64,000 bases of DNA, taken from positions 66,145,638 to 66,209,637 of the forward strand of contig CM060177.1 in assembly GCA_030549775.1 (NCBI GenBank), read 5' to 3'. The notes under the pieces were generated by a model, which saw only the letters and a program-made list of their open reading frames with translations, searched no databases and was not told where the DNA came from. Source of the DNA: Tamarix chinensis. Lineage: Eukaryota > Streptophyta > Magnoliopsida > Caryophyllales > Tamaricaceae. The translations under genes were made by a program, and so were the position numbers. This document shows, piece after piece, positions 47,991 to 60,899 of this stretch; the first letter of the stretch is position 1, and each line of letters starts with the position of its first letter.

Positions 47991-48693
47991 ATTCCCATTC
48001 CACTAGGGATAATAGTAGCTCGAGAGTGTTTTGCCCTGAGAAGATGTTTTTAATCTTCATTCCATCGAAAAGAATAGTGGCTTAGGTCTATTGTCCCTAA
48101 TAAGAGTTTCAGTTATTACAATCAACATATGGTAAAGAATGAAAATGGATTGTCCTTAATGAAAGAATCAAGATCATATTCGGTCTTATAAGGTGTTATT
48201 TCACTTATTATCTAATGTGAAAGCATGTGCTCTTTGTATCACTTTTTTGATAGTATTGTTCCCTTATTTAGTACATAGCATACTGACTACCCGTTTTATG
48301 GGTGTTGCTCATTTCCACAAGCAGATCTGCACTCTTTTGCAGGTGATTGATGATTATTGGGTTGATATGCTTGCCTTGGGTGAGCAATAAATTATTTGGT
48401 AAAGGGTATGGTTATCTAGATATCTCTATCTCTCTTTAGACTCTTAGTCCTCTATTTTTACTATTTATTCTCTTCTCTCTATTTTGCATCCTATATCAGG
48501 GTGGAATTAGTGCTTCCCAACCTGATTCCTAGGTATAAGGTTGCTTTTTTCCTTACACCCCACATAGATTGGGCATAGGGAGTGCCTCTTCTATGTTAAA
48601 TGCAGCACAACATCCCTATGTTTTGTGTTTTTCCTTCTTCTATTAACTACTTAAAAGAAAAAATTTTAAGTTCCAAAATTTAGGGGTGTTACA

Positions 48694-49071
48694 AATGAAG
48701 CATACAAGAATAGGAAGGATAAGTGGATTCTTGAGGAAGAAGTCCCTTTTTCAAAGAGGGCCTTTGAGTCTAAGAGTTAGGGAAAACTGGTGATTTACTT
48801 TCTGGTGCTAGTTTTTTGTTATTATTGGTTTTCGTCTGGACTTCTATATCCCTTGTTATATTTTATTAATGTTGTTGTGCTAATAATATTTATCTATGTA
48901 TTGTATTCTATTTCCACTCATTTACATTGGTTATGGTTTATTTAAGCTTTATCACTTGGCTTAGGAAAGGTGAGGGAACTAGGATATGTTGAGTATGGTT
49001 GTAACACCTAGTGATTTGGTAATTAACACTTTCACAAATGAATTTTTTTAAGCAAATTGAGGGTGTTACAA
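48694..49071 (+). mobile_element. Remnant ending in an LTR terminus
   Basis: The stretch ends AAATTGAGGGTGTTACA, an LTR 3' end, and contains 'GGAACTAGGATATGTTGAGT'. Its first 100 bp or so read NEAYKNRKDKWILEEEVPFS in one frame, which might be a scrap of a gag linker; this is weak. The boundaries are uncertain. Confidence 0.45.
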
Positions 49072-49145
49072 ATCTCTCCACTACCATCAGCCTACACCCC
49101 CTTTCTCCCCATGCTTTTCATTTCCTTTTTCAATCCTAACCAACC
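49072..49145. other. Short C-rich spacer
   Basis: C/T-rich DNA, perhaps a sliver of LTR U3 into which the next LTR inserted. Nothing else is visible. Confidence 0.35.
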
Positions 49146-50027
49146 TGAAATACCCCAAAACTCCTAATTTAAGAATTATGTTAAAATAATGATTTATTAG
49201 GAAAATTAAGAAAATAAATTATTTTATTAAATAAAGAGGAAATTAATTGAGGAATATAAAGACAAAATAATAAATAAATTATTTAGAAAATTTTGGACAT
49301 ATTACTAATTAAATTGGAAGTTAAGGAAAATTTATCCAAAATAGCCAAATTAATCTAAAAATGAATTTAATTATTATTATGAGGATAAACATTATTAATT
49401 TCAAATATTCAAAAAACAATACCAAATACCCAAAATATCCCAAACCACATATTTTCTTTCTCCCCTTTTTCCTTTTTCCTTTTTCCTTTTTCTTCTATTC
49501 TTTCTTTTTTTTCCCTTTTCCTTCTCCCTATCCTTCCTCCTTTTCTCTTTTCCTACCCTTCCTAGTTTGGGCTAGCCCGCGACCCAAACTCCCTTCTCCT
49601 TCCCCTTGGCATGCCCAGGCCCGCGCGGTCTGCTCTTCCTTTCCCTACGCCCGACCGCCTGGCCGAACCACCTCCCTTTTTCTTCTTTTCCTTTTCCCCT
49701 GAACTAACAGGTCCAACCATCATCTTCTTCTCCCCAAATCCTGAACCTGATCTGCAACTACCGAAACCCTACAACCCTGCCACCGACAAGCGCACGCCAT
49801 CCGGCCTCCCCTCTCTTCCCCTCCCCGTCATTTTCTTCCTGTGTTCGATCCCGACAAACCCCATCTCTCCCCTCCCCGTGTGCCCATCTCCTTTCCTTTT
49901 TTTTTTCTCCCGACCCGACCTTATCTGCCATGGTAAGACTACACTGCCTGCCACCACCGGCCGGTGGCCCTTCCACACCTTCCTCGCTTGTCTTCTTCTT
50001 CCCTTCTCGTTTTCCCCTCAATTATCC

Positions 50028-50035
50028 TATAAATA
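50028..50035 (+). promoter_or_regulatory. LTR TATA box
   Basis: TATAAATA in CCTATAAATACCCCCATTAG, 882 bp from the LTR start. The minus-strand LTR at 28927-33450 has the same text at offset 846. This marks the likely start of transcription about 30 bp downstream and the U3/R boundary. Confidence 0.7.
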
Positions 50036-50895
50036 CCCCCATTAGCAGTCTGGGTCGAGCTTCCTTTTCGCAGCCCAAAAACCCCAAGCACTCGCTGTCA
50101 CCCAAATAGCCCCTTATTCTGCCACTATCGATGACCTCCGCCGCAAACTCCACCCACCAAAACCTTCCCTGCAACTCACCATACAAAACTGAACCACCCT
50201 CCTCCCTTATCTCACCCTACACATGCCACCCTAGCCGTGCAAAGTTGTTAACCCGAGTAGCCACTCTAGCCTCTCACCGCCTCTCGTGCATCCTTCCGCC
50301 GCCAATCTCGCCGCAACCAGCACCTCCTCCATCCTCCAAAACACCCAAGGAACGTTCCCATACCTTCATCTCCCCCTGCCTCTCTCTCCTTCCACCTTCT
50401 CGATCTTCCACAATCTTCCACCACCTTCGGCCACCGCACCAACCGCCGTGCGCTGCCACTCCCGGCTGCAACACCACCTCCATTCCACCCCTCTCGACCT
50501 GCTGCACCTTCTAACACCTCAAACACCCCTCCACTTCCTCTTCTTTAGCCTACATATCCTTCTTTCCATCTCTCTTCCTCCTCCACCACTGCCGCCACGC
50601 GCCGCCGCTAGTTCCACCACCAACCTTAGGTGGTGCTCCAACCTCCCCAACCCCAAAACTATTTTCTATAAGTTTTAATAATTTTATTTAATATTAATAG
50701 TATTATCCTTAATATTACTATTATTATTATTCTTGTTATTATTAGTGTTGTATTGTCATTGTTATTATTATTATTATTACCATTATTAATATTATTATTA
50801 TGTATCACTCTTACTACCTAACCTAAGTTCAAAAATACTTATAAATGTGGTATACTATTTAAAAGGCTATAACTTTATCATTAAAATGGTTATCC

Positions 50896-50897
<2 letters not shown>

Positions 50898-50954
<57 letters not shown>
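50898..50954. repeat. (ATT)n microsatellite
   Basis: About 19 ATT triplets without interruption inside the type I LTR triplet block. Confidence 0.95.
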
Positions 50955-51531
50955 TCTGTTACTACTACTAATACTATTATCATTGTTATTATTATTAACA
51001 ACTTTAATATTAATATAGTTATCTCTATCATTATTATTATTATTATTACATAACCTAACTTTAAGATTTTCCTAACCATTAATAATGGCCTAAAACGTTA
51101 GTGTTTCTATGATTAGGACTTTTCCTCGTTTACTATTATTATTATTATTACTAACCTTTCTATTATTCCTACTATTATTAGTAATGCTAGCTATGGCCTA
51201 TTATCATTATATTTACTATTATGATAAATGTTTGAACCCTTATATTACCATTACCATTTTTATTAACATTACCATTAGTATTATTCTTAATTATTATTAT
51301 TAGTAGTAGTAGTATTACTACTTAACCCAACTTTATTTTTATTATTATTGTTATTATTACTATTATTATTACCATTATCATTATCATTATTTCCTTGCTA
51401 ATATTTTTAATACTAACTTTCTCCATTATCACTTTTATTTATTAATATAAATATTTGGACCCTTACATTATTATTATCATTTCGGTTACTATTATCACTG
51501 TTATCGTTATTATTATTATACTTAACACTTT

Positions 51532-51770
<239 letters not shown>

Positions 51771-54700
51771 TTATTAATGTTATTTAAACCGAAGTTGCCG
51801 TATTATCATTTTATCGTTAAAAAAGAAGAATACCTAAGCCATAGTATTTTACTTTTTAATATTAGAATATCATTAATATTAGTCCTAATGCCTTTGTCTC
51901 TAACATTATTACTATGGTATCATTATTAGTTATTACTATTATTATTGTTATTACTATTACTTTGACAAAAATATTTGAACCCTTATATTACTATTATTCA
52001 TAATATAACTTTTATCATTATTATCTTTAAGAATATTTGTACTTTGTTGGTAATGTAATTATTATATTATCATTTTAACCCTAACACTATTATTAGACTT
52101 AGCCTTAAAAATGCTAGGGTTTCTATCACTATAAGCATTAGCATTACTATTACTATTATTATTATTATCACTATTTTGCTACAATTAGTATTAATACTAT
52201 TATTTTATGAATAAAGCTATTAGGTTTAATAATATAAATAGAGCATTAAATATTTAAAATAAGTATATTTTGGCTAGTAATATCTAGTAGGCTGATTTGA
52301 AGATAAAAACCTCAGTCTTCACGTATAATACTTCCTTTAATAATAATAATAATCCTAATCTTAGACTAAAATAAGGAGTGATGGTACTTTTGGTAGGAGG
52401 GAAACTAATCTTTAAAATTTTCCCTCTTATAGGTGAATCGAGCCAAGACCCTAAGGAGTTGTAGGGGCGTGCTCCAAGTCCGGTGTCATTTTAGGTAAGG
52501 ATGCAGCTAAGGCCCATGTGTGTTGTGTGACTTGTATGCCTTGGATGCTCTATATATCATCATATGTCGTGTATCATATGATTGTCGTTAAATTGTCTTA
52601 TGTGTAGCACAACTTGGAGTTGAGGTATGTTTGTTTGTGTTTCTTATGATATGAGTATAATATGTATATATGGTGTTTATGGTGTGATATGATATGACCC
52701 TCTAGGACATGCATGCTGGGATAATCGATATTATGATATGGGAATGAAAGGACAAAAAGAAAGAAAATGGGAAGTGAGTTCACTAAGGGGGATATAAGGT
52801 TGACCAAAAGATCTCATGATTCATGAGAGGAAATTAAAAAGGGAGAAATGACCAAAATGAATGAGAGATGGAAACCATGCTTGGGAATCCATAAATTTGC
52901 ATAGGGACTTTGGGCGTTTGCATGGTATGGATAAACTCGTATGGGGATGATCTCTATATGAGAAAAGTTGTTTTAGGGTGTAAATAAGCTAAGGGGAGAG
53001 TTGTGGAGTGATTGGAGACTTGTGATGAAAAATAGTACGTAGGGTAGTGTAAGGGTTAATAAGGGACCCGATTAGGGTTTTGGGAGGAAGCATTAATCTA
53101 AAAAATATAGAAGTAAAAATGATTAAGGGAGAGTGAAGGATGGGTTAAGAGTGGCAAATTATTATATAAGGGGTGAGCATGAGTTCCATCGAGAGAAGAG
53201 ATTTTAGGTGAAAAGAGAGAGGTTACTTGTGGGAGAAGAAAGGTACTAGGGTTTGAGGTGGCAAACTAGGGTTTTTTCGGTCACATGCGAAGTCGAGAGG
53301 TAAAGTGATATGTTTTGGGATGTGATCTAATAGAGAGAAGGTGCGGGGTGATGAATGAAGTAATGGTAGTGTAAGTGGGAGAAAGTTAGGCTACATAGGT
53401 CCAAATAGGGTTTTCAAGGGAAAACCGTAGAGGGGGATAGTAAGTAGGATTGATATCAAGAGGTGTTCGGTCTTAACCTACACCTTTAGGAGTTGGGGTT
53501 CATTATGTGTAAGTGTAAGGGGGAAAAGATTTCGGGGCATGATAAGGGGCATAAGAGTCTCAAGATATGGGACGGGTATAATACCCCAAATTTTTAAAAG
53601 CATATATTTTAATAAATACATTTTATTTGGGATAAATTAGCCTTTAAATCTATTTATTTTAGTTATTTTATGGATTTCTGAGTAAATAAAATTGGGCATA
53701 AATACTTAATATATTAAAATTAGTATTTTGTTATTTTATCATACTCTTATTATTTAAATAATTTTCAAACCATTATTTTACTAAAATTATCCTTTTTAAA
53801 ACCCTTATATTTTAATTATATTAAATTATATTATTAAATAAATTTATTACCCAAAATATTGCATTTTATTATTTTATAAATTAAACTATTTTATTTAATC
53901 CCATTTTCCTTTTCTTTTTCCTTCTCATTTTTCTTCTTTTTCCCTTTTCTTTCTTTTTTCCTTCTCATTTATCTTCTTTTTCCCTTTTCTTTCTTTTTCC
54001 TTTTCCTTTTCCTTCCTTGGACTGCCGGTTGGCTGGCCTGCCCCTTGCCATCCTGCGCATTGGGTCGCTGGCCCGTCTCTCTTCCCTTTTCCCTCCTTCT
54101 CTTGCGTTGAGCTCGACCTGTCTCCTTTTTTTTTCTTTCTTTCCTCTTCTCCACGACCAGGCCGGCCCGCGTGATTTTTCCTTCTGCTGCTCATCACACC
54201 AGTCCCCCTCCCCCTTCTTCTTCTTCTTTCTTTCTTCTTCCTCTTTCCCCAGCAAGAATCCCGACCCCTGCCATCTTTGCCTACAACTCCCTCTCCCCCC
54301 GTTGACCTCCCCCTATCTCCCTTTCTCTCCTTCTCAATATTTTCCTGCCATGCCGACCCCACCACCTCTCTCTCTCCCTCTCCCTCTCCCTCCCATTTCC
54401 ACACCTTACTTCTCCCTCTCCCTGCAACTCCCATCTCCTTACCACCTACTGCCACCCTCGAGCCCACCTATCCCCTCCTCTCTCTCCTTCTTCCTTTTCT
54501 TCTTCCTTTCCTGTCCTATTCAGCCATTTTTCTCGAGCCCCACATGCTCCCCCACCCTTCTTTTCTCCCTTTCTTCTCCTCCCCTCTCACCCCCTATTTT
54601 TGTTTCCCCGCCCATCTCTGCCCTACTGCCACCTCAACCACCACCTGCACTACCTCTGCCACCCTCTACCTGACCCTCGAACCATCACAACACCCATTGA

Positions 54701-55849
54701 GCCACCCCGTGGCCTCCTTCCTCCTCTCCTCTTTTTCTTTTCTCTCCCTCCCTTCTCAGTAGCCACCCTCCGTAGCCTCGATCCGCCGCCATTTTCCCAT
54801 CTCTACCGCCACCTAAGTCACCAAACCAATCCTTGCAACCCCCTCTACCACCCCCAATCCTACTTTTCCTGAAAACACCACCCAAAAGCCTTCATTTTCC
54901 CTCTCCTTTTCCCTTCCTCACCAGCCCCCATCTCGACCTCTCTCCTCGGTCGCCACCTTCGCAGCCTCACTACCGCCTCCTCCGCCGCCCTTAGCCACCT
55001 TCAACCCATCCCCGAACACCACGTACACCCCCTCTCCACTTCTGCACCATTCCCTTGCCCCAAATCCTTCCCCATCATGTCTTTTTCTTAGCCCCAAACC
55101 ACTAACCCGAAAGTTCTCAATTTTCCCTCTTTTCACCACCTTTGAGCCCCCTCCTCCTTCTTTCCTTGTATGCAGCTCATGCTGCATGAGCAGATGAGCT
55201 GCTGCCTTTGTTGATTTATTTAGGTAATAATTTTTAAGGTATAATAATATTTTAATTTAATTATTTGATTAATTAAGTGTTATAAAGCCTTATACTTTGA
55301 TTTTTATTATTTCTAATGTAATAAATCTTAATATTATTTTTAGGTATTGGTTTTGATAATCAAAGCTTGAACCTTAAACTAGAATACTTGTAAGGTTTGT
55401 TTTTGTGGGAATCGAGGTAACCGTTAAATCCCACATAAACGCATGGATTAACGTATGTTACCTTATTATGATTTTCAATATATTATTATACTTGATATAT
55501 GTTGTTTAATATAATATATATGGTTTCTTGTGTTGATTGATAAAAAGGAAGTATGATAGATTATGTGTTATTTTTGGAGATATTGTTTAAGGTAGGAGTT
55601 GGTTATTAATGAAAATGTTAAGTATTATCCATGTTGTATTATGATACTGTGATCTTAATGCATGATTAATATTTTGTGAGCCTTAGGGGATTTTAGTAAG
55701 GTATCTTGTACGAGAATATGGCCTAATATATATATGGGTGCTAATAATGTTATATTAATTATAAGAGTTGTGGATGAGGTGTTAACATTAATATTTTATG
55801 TGGTAATAATAATGATTTAATACAAGTGGTGTACTAAGGGGCGAAATGG

Positions 55850-57190
55850 CGATTCTTAATTAAAAAGGGTATTATGGTAATTTTGGAGGCAAGGGTAAAG
55901 TGGTAAATTTGTTAGTAAAAGGATAAAATGGTAATTTTAGAAGGAAGGGGTAAAATGGTAATTTCGTAATTAAAGGGGGAAAATGATAATATTGTGAATA
56001 AAGGGTAAAATAGTAATTAAAGGGTAAATTGGTAATTTTGTAATAAAAGGACAAAATGGTCATTTGCTAATAAAATGGAAAAATGGTAATTTTGTAATTA
56101 AAGGGTAAAGTGGTAATTTTGTAATTAAAGGGAAAATAGTAATTTGGTGATTAAAGGGAAGTTAGTAATTTTCTAATTAAAGAGAAAATGGTAATTTTGT
56201 GATTAAAGGGCAAAATTGTAATTTTGTGATGAAAGGGTGAAATGGTAACTTGGAAATTAAAAGAGGTAAAATGGTAATTTTGTAATTAAGGATGAAATGG
56301 TAATTTTATAAGTGAAAGGGTATTATGGTAATTTTTGGATGTTAAGGGGTAAAATGGTAAATTTGAGAGTAAAGGGGTAAAATGGTAATTTTGTAAATAA
56401 AATGGGTAAAAGTGGAAATTGGAAAGGGGTAATTTGGTAACTATAATAATTGAGAAGGGTAAAATAATAATTTAATAAAGGTAAAATGACAATTTAATAA
56501 TGGAGAAGGGTAAAATGGTAAATATGATAAATGTGAGGGGTAATTTGGTGATTTAACCGACTAGAGGGTATTTTGGTAATTTTGATAATGGAGTAGGGTA
56601 GTTTGGTAATTATGATAATTAAGAAGGGCAATTTGTAATTTAAATAACCAAAGGGTAATTTGGTAAATTTGATAATGGAGAAGGGTAATTTGGTAATTTA
56701 AATAACCAAAGGGTAACTTGCTAATTTTGATAATGGAGAAGGGTAGTTTGGTAATTATGATCATATGAAAGGGTAATTAGGTAATTTAACCAACCAGAGG
56801 GTAATTTGGTAATTTTGACAATGAAGAAGGGTAGTTTGGTAATTAATAATAGAGGACGGTAAATTGGTAATTAACTAAATAAAGGGATAATTTGATAATA
56901 AGGAAGGGTAAATTGGTAATTTGACCACCTCGAGGATAATTTATTAATTATAATAAACGAAAAAGGGCAAAGTGGTAACCTAATCGACTAAACGGAAAGT
57001 ATATTAAGTATAATAATTATGAAGGGGTATTAGTGACCTAATAAGTATGGGTGATAACTTGGTAACCTAAATCGAGTAAGGGGTAACTTGGTAATTTTGT
57101 AACAAGGAGGGAAATATGGTAATTTGTCAAGTAAGGAAGGGATGGCTTGGTAATTATATAAGGGGTAAGTGAGTAGTTTGTATCCAACAT
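55850..57190 (+). repeat. Minisatellite, AAAGGGTAAAATGGTAATTT units
   Basis: Roughly 45 to 50 degenerate units of about 25-30 bp, each with GGGTAAAATGGTAATTTTGT or a variant (GGGTAATTTGGTAATTATGA). Unit length and sequence drift from the first half (TTTTGTAATTA type) to the second (GATAATGGAGAAGGGTA type). The same array recurs in the LTR at 58814-63922. Confidence 0.92.
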
Positions 57191-57639
57191 GTCGTTGTGA
57201 TTATGGAATTTCGTAATATGACTCAAATAATGCTGATTAGCAAGGTAAGAGTATTTGATGATTAGTAAGTATCACGAGAATAAATTCTAATTCGGAATTA
57301 GATGAGTTTAGGACGGCCTTAATGATTCTTCTATGTTACCTTGGATAACCATTTGAATAAGAAATGTCTGATGATACCCGAACGATTAAAAGTGAATAAT
57401 TATCTGATTGTTGTGCTTTTGTGGTCATCCTTAATTAAGACACTATTACTTAAACTGAAAGACCTCGAGATCGGGAATGGTGGCTCTTTAGGGGTTGCTA
57501 CCCTAAAGACGTGGATTAGCCTACGATTATTCTGGTATTTGCTGATGTGCCTCATGCAGACCCTATATCTACTCTATCTAGCTCTACAGACCTAGTTAGG
57601 GGGTATGCATACTTATGGATTAGGTGTCCTTGTCGGTAG

Positions 57640-57775
57640 GGTACTGAGTTAGCTTTATGCACCATTACGACCAAGGTACCTTTGTGTCCCTGGGTTGATA
57701 GTTGAAGGGTACTGAGTAGCTTTTATGTACCAGTGCGACCGATGTACTTTTGTGTCTCGGGATCTTGATCTCCCT
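57640..57775 (+). repeat. Two direct repeats of about 66 bp
   Basis: GGGTACTGAGTTAGCTTTATG...ACCTTTGTGTCCCTGGG is repeated as GGGTACTGAGTAGCTTTTATG...ACTTTTGTGTCTCGGG. The same pair is in the next LTR at 62560-62690. Confidence 0.88.
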
Positions 57776-57879
57776 ATCGAGGAAAATAAATGGAAATGTT
57801 GTGCTGATTAAAAAGGGAAAACACTAATCGTTAAAGTGAAAGATTAATGAGCCGGGCTCAATTAAATTATATTACGAGT

Positions 57880-58140
57880 ACCGATCCACCAGATATAATA
57901 GTGGCCTAGGATGTTTTGCCCTAGATGATGTTTATGAGTATCGATCCACCGGATATAATAGTGGCCTAGGATTTTTTACCCTGGATGTGTATATTTATAT
58001 TCCGATCCACCGACCAGAATGCCCTAGAAATTTGATTTGGCTGTGGATAAATTATGGAAACATACTAATCACCTACAATGGAATACCATGTAAGTCGAGA
58101 CCAGACCGGTCCACCGGTGAATAATAGGGGGGTTCCAGCA
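57880..58140 (+). repeat. ACCGGT-type motif array, type II LTR
   Basis: Four or so copies of GATCCACCGGATATAATAGTGG or variants, most followed by GGCCTAGGATGTTTTGCCCT. Compared with the younger copy at 62800 the ACCGGTCC text has become ACCGATCC, a CpG loss. Confidence 0.85.
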
Positions 58141-58695
58141 CTCACATGAATAATTATAATCTGATATGATTGATAATGATGGACTAAGGGCTTAAGGCCC
58201 TGAAGTATCGATTGTTCTCTATGGCGTATTAATATCTGATTGATTTGTTAAGTATGTGGTTGTATAAACATGGACATTTAGTATTTACCTATTTATTAAG
58301 TATGTATGTAGTATTATGTGTTGCATTGTAGGCCTGCTGTTAAGTGTGATTTAAAGGGTTACTTAGTACCGTAGTACTGAAGGGTTCCATTAGTGGGGCC
58401 CCTGCCTATTCAATGGGCAGTGTCCCTAGTAGGTCATTTCAGGTGGTATTCAAGTGGGCTCTCGGGAAAGAGTGTAAGGTACTATCTGGTAAACCCTAAG
58501 GTTGTACTCTTTCACCTTTAAAATTTATGGTTTCAACGTATTTGCTGATTTGTAACCACCAGTGGTGTATTATATTCTCATAAAATGTTTTAATGAGCTA
58601 CTCTAATTTAATCATTGGTTTGAGTTCTTGTAAGTTGTATTTTTCTCTTTTAGCTTTAGCACATCGTACTAGAACGGTAGGAGTGAACCTATTTG

Positions 58696-58813
58696 GTACT
58701 ATTATTGCTCAAAAAACCAAATTAATGAAGCTAAGCCATGGAAAATACACCAAACACTTACCGCAAAACACCATGTGAGTCGAAGCCAGACCGGTCTACC
58801 GGCGAATAATAGT
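58696..58813 (+). mobile_element. Type II LTR fragment, left of an insertion
   Basis: 'AACACCATGTGAGTCGAAGC' and CAGACCGGTCTACCGGCGAATAATAG match 63088-63130 of the next LTR. The fragment resumes after that LTR at 63923 with AGTGGTCAGGAGCGTTCTGC, so it is the host of the insertion. Its left edge is a rearrangement joint with the LTR at 53577. Confidence 0.8.
58809..58813. other. Target-site duplication, left copy (ATAGT)
   Basis: ATAGT directly left of the LTR at 58814 is repeated at 63923-63927. Removing the LTR and one copy restores GCGAATAATAGTGGTCAGG, the intact LTR motif. Confidence 0.92.
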
Positions 58814-60899
58814 TGTAATACCCCAAAAATTTCAAAAACCTATATTTTAATAAATTACTTTTAATTGGAATAGAATTGCTTTTAGATTATTTATTTTAAT
58901 TATTTTATGGATTTTAGAGTATGTAAATTCGGATAAAAGTATTTAATAAATTAAAAATAAATATTTTGCTATTTATCATATTATTTTATTTAAATGATTT
59001 TCCAAAACTAGTATTTCACCAAGTTTATCCTTTTTAAACCAAAATATTAGATTATAATAAATTAAATTATTAAATTAAATAATTTACCAAGAATATTATG
59101 TTTTATGATTTTATAAATTAAATTAAATTACCTTCCTATTTTTCCATTCCCCATTTTGCCCTTTCTCCCTTTTTCTTCTTTCTTCTTTCCTTTTTCTCTT
59201 TTCTTTTCCTTCTCCTCCCTTGGGCCGTGCTCTGAGCCAGGCCCGTCTCCCTTCTCCCTCGCACGTTGGGCCAGGCCCTCCCACCTTCTCTCCCTCGCGC
59301 GCCGCACGACACCCCTGGCCCGTCCCTTTCTTCTTCTCCTTTCTTCCTCCTCCCATGCCCGACTCTCCTTCCTGCCATTGTCGAGCACCGACCGCCACCC
59401 TGCAGCTGCCACCACCTGCTCCCTCTCCTTCTCTCTCTTTCCCGTCATTTTCTTTCCCATTTCGAGCCAAACCAGCCCTGGACCACAGCCTTGCGTGCCC
59501 TGGTTTCTTTCCTTCTTCTTCCCCGTCTTCCCCTGCCACCCGACCACCACCTGCCACCTGCAGCGCCGTTCGTCGGCCATCCCTGCCCCTCTCTTCTCCC
59601 TCCTATTTTTCTCCATCCCACCAACCCTTCATTACCACATTTTTCGGAGCCCATCATCCCCTTCCTGAGCTCCCTCCTCTCTCTTTTCTCCTCCTCCCAT
59701 TCGCCCCCCGTTCTTCTTTTTCCGCCGCCCTCCGACGCTCGAACCACCAAGCCCAGCCCCTGCGCCGCCTTCTGCCACCGCCTACTACCACCCTGCACCA
59801 CCACACAGCCCCTTCGAGCCCCGCACTTCCCCCTTTCTCCTCCTCTTCCTTTTTCTTCCCAGATTTTCCCCTTACCGCTAAGCCACCTGCAACCGCCTCT
59901 ACCGCCGCCGTCCGGCCACCTCTGCCGCCACCCAACCCACCGTTCGACACCCTGCAACCTCCTCTACAATCGCCACCCATTAGTTAGCCAAAAAGAGCCC
60001 CTGAACCCCTCCATTTTTCCCTCTCCTTTTCCTTCCTTCACAGCCTTTTCCCTCGACCCTTCTCGGCAGCCGACCTTCGCCGCCTCTCCGCCGCTGTCTC
60101 CGCCGCCTTGAGCCGCCTTGAAACCACCCTTAGCCTCCACCTACACCCCCTCTTCACTTCTGCACCACTCACTTGCCTTAGAACCTCCCCTAACCACCTT
60201 CTTTTCTAGCCTAAATACCCTAACCCGAAAATAATGGATTTTGCCCCCTTCACCCTCTTTGAGCTTTTTCCCCCGAAAATAATGCATGGGCAGCATGAGC
60301 TCTCCCATTTATTTTGAGAATTTCTTGGATAATTTTAAAGGTATAATGGTATTTTATGTTAAGTGTTTTACTAATTAAATTTTATAAAGTTTTATCCTTT
60401 TTAACTTCTTATTTCTAACAAATATGATGGATATTATTTTTAGGTGTTGAGTTGCTAATTATGCTTGGTAAGATTGATATTTTGCGGGATTAAGGTAACC
60501 GTTAATCCTCCCTTAAATATATGGAAAAACGCATGCTAGCACATTTAGGGTTTAGTATGATTCTATGCATGTTTTGTATACTTAGCATGATATGTTTATG
60601 GTTTCTTATATTGTTTGTTAAAAAGAAAAAGCATGATAACCTTTATGCTATATGTAGGTATGCTAAATAGAGAAGGAGTTGGAATATGGATAGAAATGTT
60701 AAACACTTGATTATGATGTACCATGTTGTTAATGCATGAATGATGTTATTGTTTAAGGGTATTTTAGTAATTATTCTTATGAGATAAATAAATCAATGTG
60801 TATAGTTGCTAATGAGTATTATGTTGAAAAATGACAAGTTGGTGGACTTAGATGATAAAAATGAAGTATTAATATCATTATTTTATGTAGTGTTAGTAA

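Larger units (their letters stand above)
44668..48693 (+). mobile_element. 3' LTR of the internally deleted element, 4.0 kb
   Basis: It starts TATAATACCCTAAATTTTTT (TG of the terminus changed to TA) and ends AAAATTTAGGGGTGTTACA. It is collinear with 39661-43123 except for two differences: a 474-bp hAT-type insertion at 46107-46580, and dinucleotide/tetranucleotide expansions near 47570-47690 and 47925-47988 that are short in the 5' copy. Two rounds of the motif (TTCCATTAGGGAGAATAGTGGCTTGGG) lie at 47690-47830 and 47995-48110. The block CATACTGACTACCCGTTTTATGGGTGTTGC near 48279 corresponds to the conserved type I block. No gene lies inside. Confidence 0.88.
53577..58695 (+). mobile_element. 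Type II Tekay-like LTR, truncated near its 3' end
   Basis: It starts TATAATACCCCAAATTTTT (canonical TGTAATACCCC with G changed to A). The order follows the LTR at 58814: AT-rich U3, a long pyrimidine-rich block (53900-55190), an AT-rich middle, the minisatellite (55850-57190), GAAAGACCTCGAGATCGGG near 57458, two direct repeats (57640-57760), motif copies (57880-58140), TACTTAGTACCGTAGTACTG near 58361, and 'GTAGGAGTGAACCTATTTGG' near 58675. It breaks off about 130 bp before the expected GGGGGTGTTACA and joins the middle of another type II LTR at about 58696. No coding sequence lies inside. The large Pro/Ser-rich and Arg/Lys-rich frames at 53925-55187 are shadows of skewed base composition. Confidence 0.82.

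Noticed and set aside
53925..54673. 180-codon minus-strand and 218-codon plus-strand frames
   Set aside because: They share the same pyrimidine-rich LTR block, with no motif, no conserved start and composition-driven openness.
59156..60111. Pro/Ser-rich frames of 170-281 codons and Gly/Arg-rich frames on the other strand
   Set aside because: Overlapping frames are open on both strands because stop codons are rare in C/T-skewed DNA. The region is the U3 and leader of the LTR at 58814-63922, and the equivalent region at 53925-55187 shows the same artefact.
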